Part shown: one piece after another, positions 44,738 through 53,718 of the stretch
How the letters are laid out: each line of letters starts with the position of its first letter
Position numbering within the stretch: position 1 is the first letter of the stretch
NCBI GenBank assembly: GCA_902625715.1
Contig: CACOCP010000001.1
Span: 186,001-250,000, forward strand
Source of the DNA: an uncultured Pelagibacteraceae bacterium
GTDB lineage: Bacteria; Pseudomonadota; Alphaproteobacteria; Pelagibacterales; Pelagibacteraceae
Direction of reading: 5' to 3'
DNA length: 64,000 nucleotides
The notes under the pieces: model-generated
What the model saw: the letters and a program-made list of their open reading frames with translations, nothing else
Told to the model about the DNA's origin: nothing
Database searches by the model: none
Position numbers and translations under genes: made by a program

Positions 44738-44980
44738 TTATCACAAATATTTCTTGCAAAGTATTAATCTTGTGATATTTGGCGGATGTGGCCAAGTTAT
44801 TTATAAAAAATAAAAAAAAAATTAAATCAGCCACACTCAATTATTTAATTAATCACTCAAAGTCATTTGTATTTTTTTGGTTTAGGTATATATTGGACGC
44901 TAATTGTTATAACTACGTTTTTAGGGTCTTAATCATAAGCAATTAGTTGACTTTATTTCATTAGAGGAATATCAAAAAGC
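44738..44980. other. Longest intergenic gap in the sulfur block (apr to tauE)
   Basis: About 243 bp with no plausible ORF. It holds a TATCACAA...TTGTGATA inverted repeat (44739-44746 with 44770-44777) just after the apr operon, which could be a weak terminator. A GGCGGATGTGGCCAAGT segment at about 44780 looks like a tRNA 5' end but has no anticodon arm. The last 100 bp should hold the tauE promoter. Confidence 0.5.
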
Positions 44981-46069
44981 ATGGAGTATTTTCTTCCAAT
45001 TGCTCAGGTAGAAATAAACTTACTGTTTATATTCGGATTAAGTCTATCAGTTGGAATTTTATCAGGATTATTTGGCGTAGGTGGAGGTTTTTTAATGACA
45101 CCATTCTTAATATTTCTAGGCATTCCCCCTGCTTACGCAGTTCCTAATGAAGCGAGCAATATTTTAGGAACATCTGTTTCAGGATCTACAACACATTACT
45201 TAAAAGGCACTCTAGATTATAAAATGGGTTTAATGATTGTTGTTGGTGGAACAATTGGAACATTGCTTGGAATTTTAACTTTTTCTTATTTTAAAGATAT
45301 TGGAAAAATTAATATAGTGATATCACTCGCGTACATGTACATTTTAGCAATACTTGGAACATTAATGTTAATTCAAGGTGTATCTGAAATTGATAAGGCA
45401 AGAAAAAAAATTCAAGTAAAAAAGAAATTACATACACACTATTGGATACATGGTCTTCCTTTAAGGATGCGATTTAAAAAATCGAAATTATATGAAAGTG
45501 CATTTACACCAATTATTATTGGATTGGTTGTTGGTTTTATTGCTGCAATTATGGGTGTAGGAGGTGCATTTATTTTAGTTCCTGCCATGATTTATATTAT
45601 TGGAATGCCAACAAAATTAATCCCAGGAACATCTTTATTTGTAACTATATTTGTTAGTGCAATTGTTACTGTTTTACATGCATTTAATTATGGAACAATT
45701 GATTTAGTTTTAGTGTTTGTGCTTATTTTAGGATCAATTATCGGAGTACAACTAGGTCAAAAGTTTGGAGAAAAAGTTGACAGCTCAGAATTTAAAACGA
45801 TTTTAGCAATTCTTCTTTTACTCGTAGGAATTGCAATTGCTTACGATACATTTATTAAAGATGAAAAAATAGTTGAAACAGTAATTAATGGATCAACAAG
45901 TCTTGGAAAAATTGGAGAATTTATTTTAAATTATTCAAAAGATTTACCAGTATTTTATGGTCTGACTTCAGTAATATTAGCTGTAGGTTTAGGTATCGGG
46001 GCTGCAATTATCAGAAACTACTTTTCAAAATGGAATTCTTCGAGAGAGGCAAAGCTTAAGTCATCTTAA
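44981..46069 (+). CDS. TauE/SafE-family sulfite (organosulfonate) exporter, long form
   Basis: A 362-residue membrane protein, longer than the usual 250-270 of the family. It has both TauE/SafE repeats (SGLFGVGGGFLMTPFLIFLG, residues 30-49, and GFIAAIMGVGGAFILVPAMIY, near 186-206), separated by a hydrophilic, Lys-rich loop, with an extra C-terminal helix. The PNEASNILGTSVSG motif is typical. Located between the apr operon and SuyAB-Xsc, export of sulfite or sulfate is the natural guess. It ends 4 bp inside the convergent YeiH gene. Confidence 0.86.
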   Translation: MEYFLPIAQVEINLLFIFGLSLSVGILSGLFGVGGGFLMTPFLIFLGIPPAYAVPNEASNILGTSVSGSTTHYLKGTLDYKMGLMIVVGGTIGTLLGILTFSYFKDIGKINIVISLAYMYILAILGTLMLIQGVSEIDKARKKIQVKKKLHTHYWIHGLPLRMRFKKSKLYESAFTPIIIGLVVGFIAAIMGVGGAFILVPAMIYIIGMPTKLIPGTSLFVTIFVSAIVTVLHAFNYGTIDLVLVFVLILGSIIGVQLGQKFGEKVDSSEFKTILAILLLLVGIAIAYDTFIKDEKIVETVINGSTSLGKIGEFILNYSKDLPVFYGLTSVILAVGLGIGAAIIRNYFSKWNSSREAKLKSS

Positions 46070-47154
46070 TTGAAAAAATTAAAATAAGTATTTAGTATAT
46101 GAATACTTATTATACAAACAATACCAACTGTAACAGCTGAGATAAATCCAACAACAAATGGTTTATAACCCATATCACGTAACTCAGATAAATTTATCGA
46201 TAAACCAACGGCAGCCATCGCCATTGTAAGAAATGTTGTTGCAAGAATTTGAATTACCTCAATAAAGAATATCCATTGTTTTGTGCTATCTCCATTATTA
46301 TAAAAAACTTGATCACCAATATTTCTTAAAAAAATCATACCTATAAAACCAATTACAAAAATTGGAAAAATACCAGATAAAGAATATTTAGATCCATGAT
46401 TTTGTCCTCTATTATATAACAAAGCAAACAAAGGTATTAATATTACTAAAAAAGTATTCCTTATAAGTTTCGTAACTGTTGCAACATCCAGTGTTTCTGG
46501 GCTATTAAATTGTTGATCATATATCAATCCAGCTGCTGCTACTTGAGACGTTTCATGAATAGATGTTCCTAAAAAAAGACCAGTTAAAATCGGATCATTT
46601 TCAAAATAATAGTTTGCAAAATATGGATATAAAAGCATCGCAATAATTCCAAAAAGAGTAATATTTGCAATTGCGTAAGCAACTTCTGTCTTTCTAGCTT
46701 GAACTACAGGAGCGGTAGCAACAATTGCTGTAGCGCCACACACGCTAGTTCCTATTGCAATTAGATAAGACATTTTTGAAGAAATTTTCAGTCTATTGGC
46801 AATTAATTTAACTAAAATTAGAACTGAAGCGATACAAATTAAAATAATTGGAATTGCAATAGATCCAAATCTTATTAATTCCTCAAAACTTAATCTTATT
46901 CCTAAAAATATTATTCCAAGTTTTAATATATACGATTGTGTAAAGTCTAATCCAACCATAAAACCTGGTCTTGGTGTAAATGCGTTTCCTAAAAAAATTC
47001 CTAAAAGTATTGCTATTAAAACTGTAGAGATCGGGCTTTTTTCGGTGCCAAAAATTTCAATTCCAATTAAATTATTTATTCCTTGAGAGAATAAACAAAA
47101 TATTAGCGCTAAGATTACACCTGGAGCTAAAACTTTAATTTTTTCAATTAACAT
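46066..47154 (-). CDS. YeiH/UPF0324-family putative sulfate exporter
   Basis: A 362-residue protein with about ten TM helices. It has the YeiH pattern (VLIAILLGIFLGNAF near 45; FTQSYILKLGIIFLGIRLS at residues 71-89; GTSVCGATAIVATAPVVQA at 134-152; LGTSIHETSQVAAAG at 194-208). The family is annotated as putative sulfate exporters in sulfonate-degrading bacteria. It is downstream of SuyAB by 11 bp on the same strand, likely one transcript, so sulfate or sulfite produced from sulfolactate could leave this way. Confidence 0.85.
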   Translation of the reverse strand: MLIEKIKVLAPGVILALIFCLFSQGINNLIGIEIFGTEKSPISTVLIAILLGIFLGNAFTPRPGFMVGLDFTQSYILKLGIIFLGIRLSFEELIRFGSIAIPIILICIASVLILVKLIANRLKISSKMSYLIAIGTSVCGATAIVATAPVVQARKTEVAYAIANITLFGIIAMLLYPYFANYYFENDPILTGLFLGTSIHETSQVAAAGLIYDQQFNSPETLDVATVTKLIRNTFLVILIPLFALLYNRGQNHGSKYSLSGIFPIFVIGFIGMIFLRNIGDQVFYNNGDSTKQWIFFIEVIQILATTFLTMAMAAVGLSINLSELRDMGYKPFVVGFISAVTVGIVCIISIHILNTYFNFFN

Positions 47155-47165
47155 TTGTGTGGTTA

Positions 47166-48332
47166 TTAAGCGCTACGATAGAGCTTTGTCATAACAAACT
47201 CTTTATGTCCTAACGCTTCCGCACAAGTTAGCCTTCCGTTTGCAACTCTTATAGTTGCTTTAATTAATTCATCTCCCGCTTGATCTAAATTCATTTCTCT
47301 TGAAAGTATTTTTGATACATCCACATCAATATGTTCGCTCATTGTTTTTGCTGTTAATGGATTAGCAGTTAGCTTAATAACAGGTTCAATTGGATTTCCA
47401 ATAATATTCCCTTGTCCTGTTGGAAATAAATGAATATTAAACCCACCTGCTGCTTGCAAAGTTACACATTCAGCGGCAGCTGATGAAGTATCCATAAAAT
47501 ATAAACCAGGTCCCTTAGTGGGCTCTTCAGCAGGTTCCAAAACATCTATAAATTGTCTTGAACCAATTTTTTGAAAATTACCAAATGCTTTTTCCTCAAT
47601 AGTCGTGAGACCACCAGCAATGTTTCCAGCAGTAGGTTGACTTTCAGACAAATCATCCGTTGCTTCTTTTAAAATAAAATCATTGTACGCATTCCAAGTT
47701 TTTTTAAACTTTTCTTGTGCCTCTGGAGTTTTTCCTCTTTTTTCACAGACAGTTTCAGCTCCGGTTAGTTCTGAAGTTTCCCCAAAACACAAATGAACAC
47801 CTAGAGGCTCTAATTTATCCATTAAATTTCCAACCGTAGGGTTTGATGCAAGTCCAGATGTTGTATCTGACTCACCACATTTTACAGAAATCCATAAATC
47901 ACTTATTGGTCTTTCCTCTCTCTGTTTTTCAGATGCCCAGATTGAAAATTCTTGAGCTTTTTTTGAGACTTTCGCAATTGTATCAATATCTCCAACACCT
48001 TCAATACTAAAACCTTCCACTGGTTTTCCAGTTACTGCAATTGCATCTACAATTCTTTTAGTCCATTTAGGTTCAATACCAATAACTATCACTGCTGCAA
48101 CATTTGGATTTCTACCTGTCCCAATCATTGTTCTAAAATGTAATTCTAAATCAGCACCAAATTGCAATCTTCCATAAGAATGAGGTAATGCGATTGTACC
48201 TTTAATATTATTTGCAACTGCTTCTGCACAAGCGTTTGAAATATCATCTACAGGAAGTATTATCACATGGTTTCTTGTTCCAGATCTACCGTCTTCTCTT
48301 TTATAACCTAAAAATGTTTTTGGAATTTCCAT
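47166..48332 (-). CDS. suyB: (R)-Sulfolactate sulfo-lyase large subunit
   Basis: A 388-residue protein of the UxaA/altronate-dehydratase C-terminal family. The start [21 protein letters not shown] and the segments [20 protein letters not shown] (near 150-169) and [25 protein letters not shown] are the iron-dependent dehydratase landmarks. With the adjacent 96-aa small subunit it fits SuyB, which splits sulfolactate to pyruvate and sulfite. Altronate or another sugar-acid dehydratase is possible, but neighbouring xsc, exporters and hpsN favour sulfolactate. One bp separates it from suyA. Confidence 0.85.
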   Translation of the reverse strand: MEIPKTFLGYKREDGRSGTRNHVIILPVDDISNACAEAVANNIKGTIALPHSYGRLQFGADLELHFRTMIGTGRNPNVAAVIVIGIEPKWTKRIVDAIAVTGKPVEGFSIEGVGDIDTIAKVSKKAQEFSIWASEKQREERPISDLWISVKCGESDTTSGLASNPTVGNLMDKLEPLGVHLCFGETSELTGAETVCEKRGKTPEAQEKFKKTWNAYNDFILKEATDDLSESQPTAGNIAGGLTTIEEKAFGNFQKIGSRQFIDVLEPAEEPTKGPGLYFMDTSSAAAECVTLQAAGGFNIHLFPTGQGNIIGNPIEPVIKLTANPLTAKTMSEHIDVDVSKILSREMNLDQAGDELIKATIRVANGRLTCAEALGHKEFVMTKLYRSA

Positions 48333-48333
48333 C

Positions 48334-48621
48334 CTACCACTTCTTTGTTTTTACATTATGAACATGAACGTGCTCACCTTTTTTAATCGATTTAACTACT
48401 TTACCAATATCGTGTCCATATTTTAAAATTGTATCACCCTCTTTTAAGTCAATCATTGCTATTTTATGACCTAGTGGAATTTCATCCTTTGATTGAATTT
48501 GAACAGATTTATCGTTCTCCATAACCCAACAATTACAATCTTGGCTTGGAGTAATTTTTTCTATGACAACCACGCCTACATTGTCTTTTTCGTCATGAAT
48601 TATTATATCTGTGTTTGCCAT
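48334..48621 (-). CDS. suyA: (R)-Sulfolactate sulfo-lyase small subunit (SAF domain)
   Basis: A small SAF-domain subunit of UxaA/SuyA type. I start it at ATG 48621 ([20 protein letters not shown]). The track's start at 48654 is TTG with an extra 11 codons. Conserved features are [12 protein letters not shown]-like strands, the ELxxG-like [26 protein letters not shown] (residues 47-72), and HVHVHNVKT. It pairs with SuyB. The divergent xsc starts 92 bp away, so the sulfolactate and sulfoacetaldehyde enzymes share a control region. Confidence 0.85.
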   Translation of the reverse strand: MANTDIIIHDEKDNVGVVVIEKITPSQDCNCWVMENDKSVQIQSKDEIPLGHKIAMIDLKEGDTILKYGHDIGKVVKSIKKGEHVHVHNVKTKKW

Positions 48622-48713
48622 TGTGACGATTTCTTTGTTTGAAATTTGCAACAACTTATATATTAATCGTGCTCTTTAACAATTAAAAAAAAAGAAACTA
48701 GGACATCATTATT

Positions 48714-50498
48714 ATGACTAAAATGACAACCGAAGAAGCTTTTGTAAAAGTTCTTCAGATGCATGGTATAGAACATGCTTTTGGAATCATTGGATCTGCA
48801 TTCATGCCAATTTCAGATATTTTTCCTTCAGCAGGAATTACTTTCTGGGATGTAGCACACGAAACAAATGGGGGATTGATTGCAGATGGATACACAAGAG
48901 CTACAGGAAAAATGTCAATGGTCATTGCACAAAACGGACCAGGAATAACAGGTTTAGTTACACCGATTAAAACTGCTTATTGGAATCACACACCTTTACT
49001 TTTAGTAACACCACAAGCTGCAAACAAAACCATGGGACAAGGTGGATTTCAAGAAGTCGAACAGATGAATTTATTCAAAGACATGGTATGTTACCAAGAA
49101 GAGGTTAGAGATCCATCTAGAATGGCTGAAGTTTTAAATAGAGTTATTGAAAAAGCATTCAGAGGATCAGCCCCTGCACAAATAAATGTACCAAGAGATT
49201 ACTGGACACAAGTAATTGATATTGAATTACCTCCAATTGTAAGATTTGAAAGACAGGGTGGAGGAAAGGATGCAATTGATAGAGCAGCAAAATTATTATC
49301 AGATGCAAAATTTCCAGTAATATTATCAGGAGCAGGTGTAGTAATTGGTGGAGCTATAGAAGATTGTAAAAAATTAGCTGAAAAATTAGATGCCCCCGTT
49401 TGTAATGGATATCAACATAATGATAGTTTTCCAGGAAGCCATCCTTTAGCAGTTGGACCACTAGGTTATAATGGATCTAAAGCGGCAATGGAATTAATCT
49501 CTAAAGCTGATGTAGTTTTAGCATTAGGCACAAGACTAAATCCATTTTCAACTCTTCCAGGTTATGGAATAGATTATTGGCCAAAAGATGCAACTATAAT
49601 TCAAGTAGACATGAACCCAGATAGAATTGGATTAACAAAAAAAGTTACAGTTGGAATTTGTGGAGATGCAAAACTAGTTTCACAACAAATTTTACAAAAA
49701 CTTTCATCAAACGCTGGCGATAATAATAGGGACGAAAGAAAAAATTTAATACATAAAACAAAATCAGCATGGCTACAAACTCTTACTAGCCTAGATCACG
49801 AGGATGATGATCCAGGAACGGTTTGGAATAAAGAGGCAAGAGAAAGAGATTCAGATCGAATGTCTCCTCGACAAGCATGGAGAGCAATCCAAGTCGGAAT
49901 GCCAGATGATGTAATTATTTCAAGTGATATAGGAAATAATTGTGCAATTGGGAACGCTTATCCAACTTTTGAAAAAGGAAGAAAATATTTAGCACCTGGT
50001 TTATTTGGGCCTTGTGGATATGGTTTTCCGTCAATTTTAGGAGCAAAAATTGGATGTCCTGATACACCAGTAATTGGTTTTGCAGGCGATGGTGCATTTG
50101 GAATATCTATGAACGAGATGAGTTCATGCGCAAGAAAAGAATGGCCAGCAATTACAATGGTAATTTTTAGAAATTATCAGTGGGGTGCAGAAAAAAGAAA
50201 TTCAATATTATGGTTCGATGATAATTTTGTTGGAACAGAACTTGATCCAGAATTAAGTTATGCAAAGGTAGCAACTGCTTGTGGTTTAAAGGGGGTTACT
50301 GTTAAAACAATGGAAGAAACTACAGCAGCAATTAAACAATCTTGTGAAGATCAAAAACAAGGAATTACAACATTTATCGAAGTTATCTTAAATCAAGAAT
50401 TAGGTGAGCCGTTTAGAAGAGATGCAATGAAAAAACCTGTTCGTGTAGCTGGAATTAAAAAAGAGGATATGAAACCTCAAAAATCACTCTCAAATTAA
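48714..50498 (+). CDS. xsc: Sulfoacetaldehyde acetyltransferase
   Basis: A 594-residue thiamine-diphosphate enzyme. The Xsc-typical N-terminus MTTEEAFVKVLQMHGIEHAFGI (residues 4-25) and the runs ANKTMGQGGFQEVEQMNLFK and DMVCYQEEVRDPSRMAEVLN distinguish it from acetolactate synthase. The ThDP motif is GFAGDGAFGISMNEMSSC with NYQWGAEK following. It converts sulfoacetaldehyde and phosphate to acetyl phosphate and sulfite. It diverges from SuyAB and is 35 kb from the matching tpa, ald and pta genes. Confidence 0.93.
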   Translation: MTKMTTEEAFVKVLQMHGIEHAFGIIGSAFMPISDIFPSAGITFWDVAHETNGGLIADGYTRATGKMSMVIAQNGPGITGLVTPIKTAYWNHTPLLLVTPQAANKTMGQGGFQEVEQMNLFKDMVCYQEEVRDPSRMAEVLNRVIEKAFRGSAPAQINVPRDYWTQVIDIELPPIVRFERQGGGKDAIDRAAKLLSDAKFPVILSGAGVVIGGAIEDCKKLAEKLDAPVCNGYQHNDSFPGSHPLAVGPLGYNGSKAAMELISKADVVLALGTRLNPFSTLPGYGIDYWPKDATIIQVDMNPDRIGLTKKVTVGICGDAKLVSQQILQKLSSNAGDNNRDERKNLIHKTKSAWLQTLTSLDHEDDDPGTVWNKEARERDSDRMSPRQAWRAIQVGMPDDVIISSDIGNNCAIGNAYPTFEKGRKYLAPGLFGPCGYGFPSILGAKIGCPDTPVIGFAGDGAFGISMNEMSSCARKEWPAITMVIFRNYQWGAEKRNSILWFDDNFVGTELDPELSYAKVATACGLKGVTVKTMEETTAAIKQSCEDQKQGITTFIEVILNQELGEPFRRDAMKKPVRVAGIKKEDMKPQKSLSN

Positions 50499-50524
50499 TT
50501 AAACAAATTTTATAATCTTAAATT

Positions 50525-51829
50525 TTGAGACTGATTAATGACAATAGCTGTGTTTGGATAAATCAACTTCAAACTAGGAATAACACTAAAACATTATCAG
50601 AAAATTTAGTTTGTGATTATCTTATAGTTGGAGCTGGATATACTGGTTTATCTGCAGCTAGGAAACTTTCTGAAATTAAAAAAACATCAAAAATTATAGT
50701 TGTAGATGCACAATTGGCAGGCGAAGGTGGTAGTGGAAGAAACTCTGGTTATTTAGTGGATACAACATTGAATGATGGATTTACGTCAAATAAAGATATT
50801 TATAATTATAAAATTAAAACAAAAATTTACGATTTAGGTATTAAAACTGTCAAAAAGTATATTAAAGAATTCCAAGTAGATTGTGATTGGAATGAATGCG
50901 GTAAATATTTTGCATCCTCAAATCTAAAAGATGAAAATAAAGCAATATTATTTAGCAAACTTCTAAATGAACTGGGTTTTCTAAATGAAGTATTAGATAA
51001 ATCAAAACTTAAAAATAGATTGGGAACTTCTTTTTACAAAATTGGAGTTTATACAAAAGGCGGAATACTTTTAAATCCTGCAAAATTAGCAAGGTCGATG
51101 ATTGGTACTTTACCAGATAATATTGAATTATATGAAAATACAGAATTATTAAATTGGAAAAAAGTTACAAATAATATTGAGTGCCAATTTGAAAAAAATC
51201 AAATTAAAACAAAAAAAATAATATTTTGTACTAATGGGTTTTTAAAATCACTAAATATAAAAAAAAATTTTAGTTTTCCTATAACTTTAACAGCTAGCAT
51301 GACACGCCCTCTGACAGAAAATGAATTTAAAAAAATAGGGTCTCCAAAGGAGTGGGGCGTTTTACCAATTAGATCAATGGGAGCAACCATTAGAACTACT
51401 AAAGATCGTAGAATTTTAATTAGAAACACTGCTGAAGTTAAAAACCCTTATTCAATGGACATATCAAAATTAAATAAAAGATCTAAATTACACCTTGATG
51501 GAATAAAAAAAAGATTTCCAAATTTACCTGATAATATTATTGAAAATAGCTGGTCTGGTATTGTTTGCAGAAGTGGTAACAGTTCACAAATTTTTGAAAA
51601 AATTGATAATAATATTTATGCTGCAGGTTGTTACAATGGCTCAGGTATTGGTGTTGGAACCTTATTTGGTGAACAAATAGCAATAATGGCTTCAGGCCAA
51701 CAATCAGATGAAATATCTGTTATAGAAGAGAGAAAAAAACCTAATTGGTTGCCACCTCAACCCTTTTTAAATCTAGGAATTTACACTAGATTAGCCTACG
51801 AAAGAATTAGAGCAAGGTCTGATGTTTAA
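50525..51829 (+). CDS. FAD-dependent amine/amino-acid oxidoreductase (DAO fold)
   Basis: A 434-residue protein with the DAO fold. The dinucleotide motif is YLIVGAGYTGLSAARKL (residues 32-48), and AGEGGSGRNSGYLVD follows, as in PuuB and TauY-like oxidases. The C-terminus has the flavin loop AGCYNGSGIGVGTLFG. It begins 26 bp after xsc with a TTG start, so it is likely in the xsc transcript. Taurine dehydrogenase large subunit (TauY) is one candidate, which would also feed sulfoacetaldehyde to Xsc. A glycine/sarcosine-type oxidase is another. Confidence 0.83.
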   Translation: MRLINDNSCVWINQLQTRNNTKTLSENLVCDYLIVGAGYTGLSAARKLSEIKKTSKIIVVDAQLAGEGGSGRNSGYLVDTTLNDGFTSNKDIYNYKIKTKIYDLGIKTVKKYIKEFQVDCDWNECGKYFASSNLKDENKAILFSKLLNELGFLNEVLDKSKLKNRLGTSFYKIGVYTKGGILLNPAKLARSMIGTLPDNIELYENTELLNWKKVTNNIECQFEKNQIKTKKIIFCTNGFLKSLNIKKNFSFPITLTASMTRPLTENEFKKIGSPKEWGVLPIRSMGATIRTTKDRRILIRNTAEVKNPYSMDISKLNKRSKLHLDGIKKRFPNLPDNIIENSWSGIVCRSGNSSQIFEKIDNNIYAAGCYNGSGIGVGTLFGEQIAIMASGQQSDEISVIEERKKPNWLPPQPFLNLGIYTRLAYERIRARSDV

Positions 51830-52031
51830 AATAAATAATAACTTAAAAATTTTTCTACTTATATTAACAGCCTTACTTGTTCTTTTTTTTACAAAAGGAA
51901 AATATGGAGAATTTAGTAAAAGTAAATCTATCCAGTCATGCATGATTGCTCAAAAGAAAATATTAAAAGATAAATCCATAGAGGAAATAAAAGTTTTTTG
52001 CGAAGAAGAGATTAACAAAAATATTAAATAA
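51822..52031 (+). CDS. Small bitopic membrane protein (69 aa)
   Basis: A 69-residue protein with one N-terminal TM helix (LKIFLLILTALLVLFFTKG) and a charged tail with two Cys (SIQSCMIAQKKILKDKSIEE and VFCEEEINK). It overlaps the FAD oxidoreductase by 8 bp, and its stop shares a base with the aminotransferase ATG (TAATG), so it is embedded in an operon. The function is unknown. Its size invites comparison with TauX, the small taurine dehydrogenase subunit, but I see no sequence basis for that. Confidence 0.72.
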   Translation: MFKINNNLKIFLLILTALLVLFFTKGKYGEFSKSKSIQSCMIAQKKILKDKSIEEIKVFCEEEINKNIK

Positions 52032-53176
52032 TGAAAAAATCTAAAAGATCTAATGTGGATCCTTTTATTGTAATGGATGTTATGGAGGCTGCAAGAAAAG
52101 CAGAACAAGCAGGTAAAAAAATTATTCATATGGAAGTGGGACAGCCAGGTACACCCGCTCCAAAGCTTGCAAATGAATATATAACTAAAGAATTAAAAAA
52201 TAATAGTCTTGGATATACAGTTACTTTGGGTCTACCTCAGTTACGATCTAGAATCTCAAAATTGTATGGCGATTGGTACAATATCGACTTAAATCCAGAG
52301 CGAGTTGTCATTACAACAGGTTCCTCTGGAGGATTTATATTATCGTTTGCAACATTATTTGATGCAGGAGAAAGAGTAGGCATAGGTTCTCCAGGATATC
52401 CAAGTTATAGACAAATATTAAAAGCACAAAATTTAATACCGGTAAACATAGAGACAGAACTTAAAAATAAATATCAACCTACAACAGAAGATATTAAAAA
52501 AAATGATTTAAATGGATTGCTAGTTGCTTCACCTGCAAATCCAACTGGATCAATGCTTGATAAAACGTCTCTGACAAATCTTATCGAGTGTTCAAAAGAA
52601 CATAATGTTAGTTTTATAAGTGATGAGATATACCATGGAATAGAGTATGATAAAAAAGCAATCTCGGCATTAGAAATAACTGATAATTGTTATGTGATAA
52701 ATTCTTTCTCAAAATATTTTTCAATGACTGGTTGGAGAGTTGGATGGCTGATTGTTCCAGAGGATCATGTGAGACAAGTTGAAAAAGTTTCTCAAAATTT
52801 ATTTATTTGTCCACCACATGCTAGTCAAATCACCGCTCTTGCTGCATTAGATGCTAAAGAAGAATTAGATCAAAATGTAATCGTTTACAAAAAAAATAGA
52901 GAAATTTTATTAGAGGAGTTACCTAAAGCAGGCTTTACAACTTTTTCACCCCCAGATGGAGCTTTTTATATTTATGTTGATATATCTAAATTTAGTAATG
53001 ATAGCTTAAATTTTTGTAAAAGAGTTTTGCAAGAGGCAGGTGTTGCAATTACCCCAGGTTTGGATTTTGACCAAAACAGAGGCTCAAATACAATCAGATT
53101 TTCCTATGCAAGAAGCACAGAAAACATAATTGAGGGCGCGAGGAGAATTAAAGAATTTATGTTGAAAAATTTCTAA
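52031..53176 (+). CDS. Class I/II aminotransferase (aspartate/alanine-type)
   Basis: A 381-residue PLP aminotransferase. It has MEVGQPGTPAPK (residues 34-45), TTGSSGGFILSF, the cofactor-stacking SPANPTGSML near 168, SDEIYHGIEY, and the Schiff-base SFSKYFSMTGWRVGWLIVP (Lys near 233). The C-terminal RFSYARS has the carboxylate-binding Arg. It starts on the stop of the 69-aa gene (TAATG) in the xsc-FAD oxidoreductase run. A role making alanine or aspartate from pyruvate or oxaloacetate, or from a sulfo-analogue, is possible; it is not more specific. Confidence 0.88.
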   Translation: MKKSKRSNVDPFIVMDVMEAARKAEQAGKKIIHMEVGQPGTPAPKLANEYITKELKNNSLGYTVTLGLPQLRSRISKLYGDWYNIDLNPERVVITTGSSGGFILSFATLFDAGERVGIGSPGYPSYRQILKAQNLIPVNIETELKNKYQPTTEDIKKNDLNGLLVASPANPTGSMLDKTSLTNLIECSKEHNVSFISDEIYHGIEYDKKAISALEITDNCYVINSFSKYFSMTGWRVGWLIVPEDHVRQVEKVSQNLFICPPHASQITALAALDAKEELDQNVIVYKKNREILLEELPKAGFTTFSPPDGAFYIYVDISKFSNDSLNFCKRVLQEAGVAITPGLDFDQNRGSNTIRFSYARSTENIIEGARRIKEFMLKNF

Positions 53177-53223
53177 AGGGGTTCAGCTCTTTTGAGTATA
53201 CACCAAAAGAGCTCCCCTTTTTT
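53175..53223 (+). terminator. Rho-independent terminator
   Basis: AAAGGGG-TTC-AGCTCTTTTG, loop AGTATACAC, CAAAAGAGCT-CCCC then TTTTTT. A 14-pair stem with a three-base bulge and a T-run closes the xsc-to-aminotransferase transcript. Its 5' edge overlaps the aminotransferase stop. Confidence 0.9.
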
Positions 53224-53518
53224 ATGCCTATTTGGCCAAATCCATCAAATGGATTTAATTTTTTGTTTATTTTAATATGTGATATCTCACCAGCTAAGTG
53301 TCAGGTGGCGTTAATTTAGACATTTGCACCTCCATAACATAAAATAATTATTTGTTAGTTTGTATTCAACAAATTTATTTCTATTTTTTATAAATATATT
53401 ATTTGAATACAACCAGACTGTTTAGTAGTATCTCGATGTTCAAATTAGACACATAGACTCATTTACAAATTTAATAACTTTGTTACAGGATAACTAAATT
53501 ATTTAATTATTAAAATAT
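53224..53518. other. Non-coding region with palindromes (aminotransferase to 63-aa gene)
   Basis: Nearly 300 bp without a plausible gene. It contains AAATCCAT-CAA-ATGGATTT (53238-53256) followed by a T-run, preceded by TTTGGCCAAA, possibly a second terminator. A 10-bp inverted repeat TTGTATTCAA (53360-53369) / TTGAATACAA (53403-53412) flanks an AT-rich stretch. No known RNA family was recognised. Confidence 0.5.
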
Positions 53519-53710
53519 ATGAAAACAATATTTGTCATAGGATCAAAAAAACATACTTTAAAATACACAAGAAAAATGCCTGAAGGCGAAGTAAAGAAAA
53601 TGAAATCTTTTGTAACAAATAAAGGTCAGAAATTAGAAAAAACATCTAAATTTAAAATCTTAAATATTTCTGATGACAAAAATCTAAGAACTTTCAAAAT
53701 AAATCTTTAA
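53519..53710 (+). CDS. Small basic protein next to photolyase
   Basis: A 63-residue Lys-rich protein. It is predicted to be mostly beta ([39 protein letters not shown]), with a short basic helix ([15 protein letters not shown]). It starts 8 bp before the photolyase gene and is probably co-transcribed. I recognise no family and assign no function. Confidence 0.6.
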   Translation: MKTIFVIGSKKHTLKYTRKMPEGEVKKMKSFVTNKGQKLEKTSKFKILNISDDKNLRTFKINL

Positions 53711-53718
53711 TTAAACGG

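Noticed and set aside
44780-44797. tRNA-like GGCGGATGTGGCCAAGT
   Set aside because: No D-loop, anticodon arm or 3' half follows, so it is not an intact tRNA; mentioned only as a possible remnant.
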